From assembly GCA_045106195.1 (NCBI GenBank), contig JBGCEH010000024.1, forward strand, positions 186,001-250,000: DNA of 64,000 bases, in the 5' to 3' direction. The translations under genes and the position numbers were made by a program. Shown here piece after piece: positions 1 to 7,113 of the stretch. Source of the stretch: Granulosicoccus sp045106195. GTDB lineage: Bacteria > Pseudomonadota > Gammaproteobacteria > Granulosicoccales > Granulosicoccaceae. Within the stretch, counting starts at the first letter, position 1; each line of letters starts with the position of its first letter. Under the pieces are notes generated by a model that worked only from the letters and a program-made list of their open reading frames with translations, was not told the origin of the DNA and made no database searches.

Positions 1-416
1 GCGAGATGCACCTTCTCAAGCGATATTTCGAACTCCCTGCCAGCCCCAGAATTCCAGCCAGCGAACTGATCTTCCTCAGCACACATGAACCTTGCAGCAT
101 GTGTCTGTCCGCCATCACCTGGAGCGGCTTTGATAATTTCTTTTATTTTTTCAGTCACGAGGATTCTCGCGACGAATTCGATATACCTCACGACCTGACG
201 ATTCTGGACGAGGTATTTGGGCTGCAGCCGGGCCAGTACAATAAGCAAAACGCCTTCTGGCAGTGTCACCACATCGTCGCATGGATTGAACAATCAGCCT
301 CAGACGACGACCGAGTCAGTCTGCTGGCCCAGGTGTCAGCCATTAAAGCGCGCTACACGGCCGCCTCAACTGCCTACCAGTCGGACAAGTCTGGCAACGA
401 CATCCCGCTTTCCTGA
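1..416 (+). CDS. Cytidine/cytosine deaminase-like zinc hydrolase, 5' end outside window
   Basis: This is the C-terminal part of a CDA-fold deaminase, a family that hydrolyses the exocyclic amine of a nucleobase or nucleoside with a zinc-bound water. The PCSMC zinc motif lies about 30 residues after the window edge. The reading frame is open to base 1, and the codon at 3-5 is Glu. Spacing from PCxxC suggests this is the catalytic Glu of an H-x-E motif (HGE or similar), so the ATG at base 6 is not the true start. The protein after the zinc motif is about 105 residues long with no second domain. The substrate cannot be told from this fragment. Family assignment is fairly secure, specificity is not. 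Confidence 0.7.
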   Translation, partial: EMHLLKRYFELPASPRIPASELIFLSTHEPCSMCLSAITWSGFDNFFYFFSHEDSRDEFDIPHDLTILDEVFGLQPGQYNKQNAFWQCHHIVAWIEQSASDDDRVSLLAQVSAIKARYTAASTAYQSDKSGNDIPLS

Positions 417-571
417 AAATTTGTCTAACAATATCGAATAGCGGCGAAGATCCACAAAACGCAAAAATGGCAACATATCGCAATGACACGCACCTGTAAA
501 ACAGGCGATACTCATCACTCGTCCATGATTCAGCCGTAATGTACTAATTTCTATATGACGTCGATATCCAG

Positions 572-1246
572 ATGACGCAGCCTACGCGATCAAACCACAA
601 AAATCCGGTAACGATTTTGCCGTTGCTACTGCTCGGCCTGTCTCCAATGGGGCAGGCAACCAACACGATTGGTGTGGCAGACGCATCGCTGGAGGCGTCC
701 TTCTACTCGGATGCGTCCTGCCTGCTGACTATCAACATGTTTGTGCAACCGGGAAAAACCGTGATCGACGCTGATGTGGATGCCGAAGGCTCACGTATGC
801 TCATTCACTGCGACACTGAAGATGGCAGACGACTTACACTGCTGGCTCGCGGAGATTCGCTCAACGTCGAGCAGCGAGCTCCATTGCTGGGTCGCGAAGA
901 GATCGCTGAAGGTGAAACCGGCATGCTTGCCTGGTTGACACGCAGTGGTGTGCATTACACCGATGACTCAGCACCTCGTCGTTACGTTATTGGCGGCAGC
1001 GTCAAACTGCGAAAGTCCCCACCCGCAGATGTAGCAGGTGCCGCCCTGAACTCCAGCCGCCAGTCGTTTGCCTCCATCAACGGCGTTCTGGAATCCATCA
1101 TCAAGTCAGACGGGCAAAACCTGCAGCAAAGCTCTACTGTAGAGCCCCTGCCCTTGGGTAACGAATCGTCAAGTGACTCTGAAAAGAAGCCTGCCGGAGC
1201 CGACGCCCTTTCAACTGATGCGACACGATCCAGCTCCAACGATTAG
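572..1246 (+). CDS. Secreted protein of unknown function
   Basis: I do not recognise this 224-residue protein. It starts with a basic N-region followed by a hydrophobic stretch at about residues 14-28 and a plausible signal peptidase site after GQA, so it is probably exported. The middle part (about 35-150) looks like a compact folded domain with two Cys (near 50 and 80) that could form a disulfide. The last 60 residues are rich in Ser, Asp and Glu and look disordered. It stands alone between the deaminase and the convergent dehydrogenase gene. No ribosome binding site is obvious before the ATG, so the start is not certain. Confidence 0.55.
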   Translation: MTQPTRSNHKNPVTILPLLLLGLSPMGQATNTIGVADASLEASFYSDASCLLTINMFVQPGKTVIDADVDAEGSRMLIHCDTEDGRRLTLLARGDSLNVEQRAPLLGREEIAEGETGMLAWLTRSGVHYTDDSAPRRYVIGGSVKLRKSPPADVAGAALNSSRQSFASINGVLESIIKSDGQNLQQSSTVEPLPLGNESSSDSEKKPAGADALSTDATRSSSND

Positions 1247-1367
1247 TGCGACTGCAACGCGTAGGCAAATTGCCTCACTCTTTGCATGAACCCGTTGTTT
1301 ATCCTAATGAAAATCAGGCCATGCCTGTCTCACTTGGCTGATTCGCGGTGGCCTGGTCCGGGCATCA

Positions 1368-3680
1368 TCAATTGCGCACAGCTCCACCACCATGCAAAAG
1401 TGAGTGGATCCTTGTTCGGGTTTGTGGCGTTCGAGCCAGCGCAACAAAAGCGTCCCGCTCCCGCTGATACATTGTGGTTTCACTGACACGTTGTTCTGAG
1501 CCATCAGCACTGCAAATCACCGATGCGATATGCATGGCGACGTTTTTATCGTGTTCGAAAAAATCACCGCGCTCGATGCCTTCGTCCATGAAAGTCCCCA
1601 TGCGCTCAAGTATATCGCCGGACGCCAGAGTAAATTCTGGCGCTGTTGGAGCCTTGTACCCCACACTCAATTCATCAAGCGTTTGTATTGATCTGGAATA
1701 CAGACGATCTCTGTTCATCAGCCACTCATCAGCACCAGGCCGGAAGTACTGCAGTTTTTCAGCCGTTTGTGGAGAGCTTCCCATAGCACCATAGCCAAGG
1801 TTCAACCAAACTTTCCACGCAGCCTCATTCCAGTCTCCTGTCTTCTGGTACCAGCGTAAATAGCTCTCCTTGATACCACCACCAGAGGGCAACAGGCCGA
1901 CGCCGCTCTCCACCAGACCAGCAACGGTATTAGCGTGCAGCACTAGCTGATCACAATGCATCAATACTTCAAATCCCCCACCCAGTGATAGCCCCGATGG
2001 TGCACCGACAACTGGCACAGGGGCATATTTCAAGGCTGCGACAGACTGCTGGAAACGATCGAGGAAAGCATCAATTCCAGACCAATCCTGATTGTCGATC
2101 AACGCAAGAAAGGCATTCAAGTCGACGCCTGCCGAATAGTGCTGAGCATCGTTATGAACCAAAATGCCACGGCCGTGATTGTTTGCCGCTTCCAGAACTA
2201 TCTGCATCGACTCATCGTTCAGCGCATTGGCTTTTGAGTGAAACTCGATTAGGCGATAATCATTTTCAATGGCGTACAAACTCGCTGCTCTGTTCATCGC
2301 AAGCGGCTCAAGCGTCCTGCGCGTCAAATGAAATCGAACGACCCCTTCCGGGAGCGCAACCGGATGCCTGTCTCCGGACGCGTGCCTGACTCCGAGCGTT
2401 GCGAGTTGCTTATCTGCCAGATAGAAATCACTATCGATATTCAACACGGTAGGCACAGGAATATCCAATTGCTGAAGGAGCTCACGCACCTTTTCGGCGC
2501 CCAGAGCATCAATCATCTCGAACGGACCACGAACCCAGTTGAAACCCAGCTTCATGGCATCATCAATGTCCTGAGGTGAATCGGTCACCTCTCCCAACAG
2601 GCTTGCCGCATATCCCAACACACGCGCAAGGACGTTCTGACAAAAACGCGCTTCTGCATTCTCACCCTTGATCAGATCAAGTAGTGGCTCCTGTTGATCG
2701 ACAATTGCCTGAGCAGCAGCCAATGCACGATCGGGTACGATCGTCGCCACCGGCAGGTAGTTTCCAGAGGCAATTTCGCGCGCAAGCTTGCCTCCTTCTT
2801 CTGCACGGCGATAAAAGCCTCCCTTACCCTTGTTACCCGTGAGTCCGGCAGCCACCATGGCGTTGATCATCTCGCTTTCGGCGCCAACGGCATGAAATGC
2901 ATCATCGAGCGGGAGAATACTTCGCAAGGAGCGAACAACATCGGCCATGAGATCAATACCGATCAGATCATACAAGCCGAAAACCCCGGTTTTTGGTATC
3001 CCCATGGGGCGCCCCATCAAGGCATCCGCGATCTCAATGGGCAAGTTGAGTTTAGTTGCTTCATCAATTCCGACCTGCAGCGCAAACACACCCACACGGT
3101 TGCCGAGAAAACCCGGTGTGTCTCTACATTGAACAACCCCCTTGCCCAGTTGCCGATCGTTGAAGTCAGCAAGTTGCTGCATCACGGCGTCACTCGTGTG
3201 TTCTCCCCGAACTAGCTCAAGCAGCCGCATATAGCGGACCGGATTAAAATAATGGGTTATTGCAAAACGTTGCTGGAAATTCTCCGGCAAGGTCTCAACG
3301 AGCAAGCTGATCGGAATGGTTGAGGTATTAGATGTAACGATGCATTCAGCCGATATCGTCTGTTCCAGGCGATGATAAAGCGTGCGCTTGATATCCAGCC
3401 TCTCGACAACAGCCTCCACGATCCAGTCGGCATCGGCAAGCTGATCAAAATCGTCACGCGTGTTACCTGCTGTAATCAGCGTTGCTGCGCCCTTGTGCAT
3501 TAGCGCTGGCGGCTCTGATTTTATCAGTCGTTGCCGCGCACTTTCACTGATCGCATTGGGGTTATCATCATCCTCAGCTGGCAGATCAAGCAGGAGCACC
3601 TTGTGCCCGGCATTGGCAATATGACCCGCTATTCCGGAACCCATGGTGCCCGAACCTATGACCGCTATTTTTTTGAACAT
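1368..3680 (-). CDS. Fused 3-hydroxyacyl-CoA dehydrogenase / enoyl-CoA hydratase
   Basis: Two-domain beta-oxidation enzyme of 770 residues. The N-terminal Rossmann domain begins with the NAD motif GSGTMGSG near residue 9, followed by the 3-HCDH catalytic domain with the HYFNPVRYM segment. The C-terminal crotonase domain (about 450-650) carries the SAGVDLNAF and GLSLGGGFE oxyanion-hole segments. The dehydrogenase-first order matches FadN-type proteins, opposite to FadB/FadJ. I chose the ATG at 3680 because the NAD fold starts directly there; an upstream in-frame ATG at 3740 would add 20 residues that do not fit the family. It lies 197 bp downstream of dmdA on the same strand, so it may handle acyl-CoA products of the same catabolism, but no thiolase is adjacent. 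Confidence 0.88.
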   Translation of the reverse strand: MFKKIAVIGSGTMGSGIAGHIANAGHKVLLLDLPAEDDDNPNAISESARQRLIKSEPPALMHKGAATLITAGNTRDDFDQLADADWIVEAVVERLDIKRTLYHRLEQTISAECIVTSNTSTIPISLLVETLPENFQQRFAITHYFNPVRYMRLLELVRGEHTSDAVMQQLADFNDRQLGKGVVQCRDTPGFLGNRVGVFALQVGIDEATKLNLPIEIADALMGRPMGIPKTGVFGLYDLIGIDLMADVVRSLRSILPLDDAFHAVGAESEMINAMVAAGLTGNKGKGGFYRRAEEGGKLAREIASGNYLPVATIVPDRALAAAQAIVDQQEPLLDLIKGENAEARFCQNVLARVLGYAASLLGEVTDSPQDIDDAMKLGFNWVRGPFEMIDALGAEKVRELLQQLDIPVPTVLNIDSDFYLADKQLATLGVRHASGDRHPVALPEGVVRFHLTRRTLEPLAMNRAASLYAIENDYRLIEFHSKANALNDESMQIVLEAANNHGRGILVHNDAQHYSAGVDLNAFLALIDNQDWSGIDAFLDRFQQSVAALKYAPVPVVGAPSGLSLGGGFEVLMHCDQLVLHANTVAGLVESGVGLLPSGGGIKESYLRWYQKTGDWNEAAWKVWLNLGYGAMGSSPQTAEKLQYFRPGADEWLMNRDRLYSRSIQTLDELSVGYKAPTAPEFTLASGDILERMGTFMDEGIERGDFFEHDKNVAMHIASVICSADGSEQRVSETTMYQRERDAFVALARTPQTRTRIHSLLHGGGAVRN

Positions 3681-3877
3681 GAAAGCGAGTAAGCCTTGTG
3701 GAGAATAATTGCAGGAGAGTATACCGCTGAGGGTACCCATAACGCAGTGAAGCGTTTCAGGAGAGCCGGCCCTCTATCCAGCGACCAGTCACCGGAAGAA
3801 TGCCGAAGGGTGTGCGTCCGGAACAGATCAGGCTAGACTTTGTCTGTCATAAACACATCGCTTTACTGTGCAAAAGG

Positions 3878-5098
3878 CTATTCAGCGCTCAGAACCGGTT
3901 CTTCCAGTAAGGCACCATCAACAATGAAATGCTCAGGCTTGAACGGTAATTGACATATTTTAGCCATCACGATGTCCCCATCAGCCATGAGCACTTCACA
4001 ACTGTCCTCACTGGCCAATGGCTCATCAATGGTCGCTGTGGCCAGTTGGACGCGATGACGCGGTGAATACACTTGAGACCCCAGGCAATGGCGCAAGACA
4101 CTCTGCTGCGAGATATCCTCAGGCAAATGCAAAGCGCTGTAGCTCAGTCCCAATTGCTTGGCAAACGGCTGCTCTGAAAAACGCCTTGGACCGTCAGGCG
4201 CCAGCACCACCAGTCCCATGAGTCGTCGTTTGGGACCTTCATCGCGCTCCTTGCGCAGAGCTGCAACGGAGAGGCTTTCGATATCGGCATCAAGGTCAAT
4301 GAATTCACCGAGTCCGGATTCCAGAACACTATGCCGCGAGTCCATATCATTACCATATGACAGCAAGCTGCTTTCCATTCTTTCGATGAGATTGGGGCAG
4401 CCGGGTCGGACACTCAAGTCCTGCCCTCTGACAAACAGTTCGTCATACAACCGCTGGCCTGCTTCAACATCGTCCACGTAGATCTCGAAACCGCCCTGCT
4501 TGCTCCACCCTGAGCGAGCTACAATGAATTCTACCTGCTCGTAGGCCATTCTTCGGTAACGAAAAAAACGAATATCGGCGACCTCAGGGCCAAATACGCG
4601 GACCATCAGTTCTTCAGCGTTAGGACCCTGTACAGCTAACGGCCAGACATCAGGTTCCTCAACACGGACATCCAGCCCGGCACCGCAGGCCAGCCCCTTT
4701 GCCCAAAGAGCAACATCCGAATCTGCGATGGAAAGCCACCAGTGGTTTTCTTCGAGACGTAACGCGATCGGATCGTTAATCAGCTTGCCATCGGTACACG
4801 CTAGAGGCACATAGACACAGCGGTTGGGTCCGATCCCGGCAATGTCTCTTGGCGTCATCAATTGCACAAGACGAGTAGCATCCGGGCCGCTGATGCTGAC
4901 CTGTCGCTCAACACTGACGTCCCAGACTTGCACTGAAGAGCACAAGTGCCAGTAGTCCTCTTCCAGCGAGTGGAATTCGGTGGGCAGAAGCATATGGTTG
5001 TAGACAGTAAATGCCTTCACGCCATACCTGAGTACGCGAGAGGTGAACGGCGTGTTACGCAAGCGGCGAGACAACGCGATGATAGGTACAAGATCCAT
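3878..5098 (-). CDS. dmdA: Dimethylsulfoniopropionate demethylase-like (GcvT family)
   Basis: A GcvT-fold protein of 406 residues. DmdA moves a methyl group from DMSP to tetrahydrofolate, giving methylmercaptopropionate. The sequence follows the DmdA pattern closely as I recall it from Pelagibacter: RRLRNTPFTSRV at 11-22, VYNHMLLP at 32-39, VQVWDVSVERQ at about 56-66, ARSGWSKQGG at 194-203 and PNLIERMESSLLSYGND at 235-251. These are unlike the glycine-cleavage T-protein, and no gcvH or gcvP lies nearby. The protein is somewhat longer than Pelagibacter DmdA, mostly at the C-terminus. It is divergent from psuK. DmdB, DmdC and DmdD partners are not in the window. The alternative is a related methyltransferase for another sulfonium or betaine. 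Confidence 0.75.
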   Translation of the reverse strand: MDLVPIIALSRRLRNTPFTSRVLRYGVKAFTVYNHMLLPTEFHSLEEDYWHLCSSVQVWDVSVERQVSISGPDATRLVQLMTPRDIAGIGPNRCVYVPLACTDGKLINDPIALRLEENHWWLSIADSDVALWAKGLACGAGLDVRVEEPDVWPLAVQGPNAEELMVRVFGPEVADIRFFRYRRMAYEQVEFIVARSGWSKQGGFEIYVDDVEAGQRLYDELFVRGQDLSVRPGCPNLIERMESSLLSYGNDMDSRHSVLESGLGEFIDLDADIESLSVAALRKERDEGPKRRLMGLVVLAPDGPRRFSEQPFAKQLGLSYSALHLPEDISQQSVLRHCLGSQVYSPRHRVQLATATIDEPLASEDSCEVLMADGDIVMAKICQLPFKPEHFIVDGALLEEPVLSAE

Positions 5099-5167
5099 TG
5101 GAATGCCGTGCGTATGGAGGTAAGGCGCGGATAATACTCAAATGTAGGACACAAGAGCTTCTCCAGA

Positions 5168-5195
5168 AACGTCAGGATGTGACGTTACTGAGTAA
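5168..5195. promoter_or_regulatory. Two adjoining palindromes between dmdA and psuK
   Basis: Bases 5168-5186 form an inverted repeat with 7-bp arms (AACGTCA and TGACGTT) around a 5-bp spacer. It overlaps a second palindrome at 5185-5195 (TTACT, one base, AGTAA). They sit about 70 bp upstream of dmdA and 75 bp upstream of psuK in the divergent intergenic region, a typical place for a dimeric repressor or activator site. No regulator gene lies beside them. Function is inferred from position and symmetry only. Confidence 0.35.
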
Positions 5196-5270
5196 GAGGG
5201 GTACATTCCGCTCTATTATTTACCATCGTAGTAGACTGGCTTCACGAAAATGCCACCGTGCATCCATTGA

Positions 5271-6218
5271 ATGTCAGCAAGCCAGGATAATCAACCTGTA
5301 CTGCGAGTTGTCGGTGCACTGCATATCGATGAAGTCGCCACCGTACAGGGCCAGTTTGTCGCCGCAGCCTCAAACCCTGTTGCCTGGCAGCGCTACGTGG
5401 GTGGCGTGGGTGGCAACGCTGCACGTGCCGCACAAGCCCTGTTCGACCTCAAGAAAGAAGACAGATCCGTAAGCTTTCACGCAGCACTGGGAGACGACAG
5501 CGCTGGACAGTCGCTTGTGAATCGGATGCAAGCCAGCGGTCTTCGCGTACACCCACAGTTCATCAAGGGTTACGCCACCGGGCGTTACAGCGTAGTTGTC
5601 GATGAATCAGGCCAGATGGTTCTGGGGCTTGCAGATGTACAGCTTGCCGAGAAACTTACGCCGACTTCACTGCTGCACACCATAAATTTGCCGATGAGCG
5701 CAACGGTGCTACTGGACGCCAACCTGTCACCTGGGTGTTTACAGACTCTGATAGAAACCGCCAGCCTCTCGTCTACCCCTGTGGCGGCCCTGACGGTTTC
5801 ACCAGCCAAGGCAACGAGACTGCTACCGTGGTCAGACAAGATTGATCTATTGTTCTGCAATCGTCGAGAAGCTCATGCCATGGCGATCAAATCAGGGATG
5901 TTGCCGGAGAATGCCACCGCCACGCAACTGTCACTACCACAGCTGGCCGATACGCTTGTTGAACTTGGATTCAACGACTTCGTACTAACCGATGCCGCAT
6001 CAACGCTGATCATCCGTCGCCATAATCTGATTTCGCAGGTAAACGTCCCGCCAGTCAAGATAGACCACAACGTCAATGGGGCTGGAGATGCATTGGCGGG
6101 TGCAAGCGTTGCCGCCCTGTTACTGGGCCTGCCACTGGAGCGTGCGGTGACTGAGTGTGGACTGAAAATGGCTGCTGATGTTCTGACCGGTAGACGACTA
6201 CCGTTAGGTCTTGTTTAA
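5271..6218 (+). CDS. psuK: PfkB-family sugar kinase, probable pseudouridine kinase
   Basis: Ribokinase/PfkB-fold kinase of 315 residues. The N-terminal substrate motif GGVGGNAARAA lies near residue 44 and the C-terminal NGAGDALAGA motif, with the catalytic Asp and anion hole, near residue 270. The family alone does not fix the substrate. The assignment to pseudouridine kinase (pseudouridine to pseudouridine 5'-phosphate) rests on psuG downstream on the same strand, which uses that product. The two are usually adjacent or fused, but here they are separated by about 3.7 kb of opposite-strand genes. The last 15 bp overlap the convergent hydrolase gene. Confidence 0.75.
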   Translation: MSASQDNQPVLRVVGALHIDEVATVQGQFVAAASNPVAWQRYVGGVGGNAARAAQALFDLKKEDRSVSFHAALGDDSAGQSLVNRMQASGLRVHPQFIKGYATGRYSVVVDESGQMVLGLADVQLAEKLTPTSLLHTINLPMSATVLLDANLSPGCLQTLIETASLSSTPVAALTVSPAKATRLLPWSDKIDLLFCNRREAHAMAIKSGMLPENATATQLSLPQLADTLVELGFNDFVLTDAASTLIIRRHNLISQVNVPPVKIDHNVNGAGDALAGASVAALLLGLPLERAVTECGLKMAADVLTGRRLPLGLV

Positions 6219-7109
6219 GTGTAGTGGAACGCGCTTGAACGGTGCTTTCGCGTACCAGGTGCGAACCTGCCCTATCAATTTCTCTCTATCTGCCTCAAGG
6301 ATAAACGTGTGATCCGCCCTTGATGCGTAGAGTTCCTTTACGTACGGGCTGTGCCTCAACTGAGGAAACATGGCGAACAACTGACCTCCGTAGGTGTACT
6401 CCTCGTGCTCACTCCCGGTATAGACCAGGAGCATATCGGTTTGTTCGCGCTCAAGGCGAACCAGTAAATCTTCAGTTTCTTCTCTGGGAGGAATATAGCG
6501 GTAGTTGCTATCCAGTTTATCCAGTGCTCGCTGATCAACGAGTGCCGTATCACTGTCTCTATTCGCCAGACGCGTGACCAGACGTTTTAACTTGCCCAAC
6601 AACTTTTCAGGCATGAGAAGCCGCGGCAAGTAGAACTTCAGGAATCTGAACAACCAGAAATAACCAGCCCTGTAGGCATAACCGTTCAGCAACACGAGGC
6701 CCGTGACCCGCTGATCCTTTGCTGCTGTCACAAGCGCATCATCAGCGCCTGAGCACAAACCGACAAGAACAAATGAACCGCAGCCGTAACTTGCCTGAAG
6801 ATAGTTTAACGCCTGCCGTATTTCACTGACCGAACGTTCTTGAAAATACCCGCCCAGGGCGCTGGTTTCACTGTCGCCCACTCCCGAAAGATCAAACCGG
6901 AAACCGGACACATGGTCATTCGCAAGCGCACGCGCCATTTCTACGTGCAGCCGTGTTGGCCCAATGTGATGTAACAGGCCCGCAGTGAGATACACCATGC
7001 AAGGCTTGTCACGGTGACTGCCTGGTGCAGGTGTGTAGACACCCGTCAGCTGGCTGCCTTCGCCAAAGCAGCAAGCTATCTCGGTGATGGGATCGACGTT
7101 TCCAGTCAT
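6204..7109 (-). CDS. Alpha/beta hydrolase with Cys nucleophile, exosortase-A-associated hydrolase 1-like
   Basis: Alpha/beta hydrolase of 301 residues. The nucleophile elbow is GLCSG at 117-121, which puts Cys119 where most relatives have Ser. The RFDLSGVGDSE segment at 71-81 is the usual strand-loop before the oxyanion region, and the acid and His of a triad are plausible in the C-terminal third (RADHTF). From memory, the GLC-x-G elbow and the RFD-x-x-G-x-GDSE segment match the hydrolase 1 proteins that accompany exosortase A loci. It starts 5 bp after the stop of the adenylation-carrier-hydrolase gene, so the two are co-translated partners. A thioesterase or acyl-transfer role on the carrier-bound acyl group is my inference. 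No exosortase is visible here. Confidence 0.7.
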   Translation of the reverse strand: MTGNVDPITEIACCFGEGSQLTGVYTPAPGSHRDKPCMVYLTAGLLHHIGPTRLHVEMARALANDHVSGFRFDLSGVGDSETSALGGYFQERSVSEIRQALNYLQASYGCGSFVLVGLCSGADDALVTAAKDQRVTGLVLLNGYAYRAGYFWLFRFLKFYLPRLLMPEKLLGKLKRLVTRLANRDSDTALVDQRALDKLDSNYRYIPPREETEDLLVRLEREQTDMLLVYTGSEHEEYTYGGQLFAMFPQLRHSPYVKELYASRADHTFILEADREKLIGQVRTWYAKAPFKRVPLHLNKT

Positions 7110-7113
7110 TGCT

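Noticed and set aside
2694..3215. 173-codon frame antisense to the fused dehydrogenase/hydratase
   Set aside because: No motif, and fully covered by the real gene.
3878..5098. Glycine cleavage T-protein (gcvT) and a glycine riboswitch upstream
   Set aside because: Motifs follow DmdA rather than GcvT, no gcvH or gcvP is adjacent, and no tandem aptamer-like structure is visible upstream.
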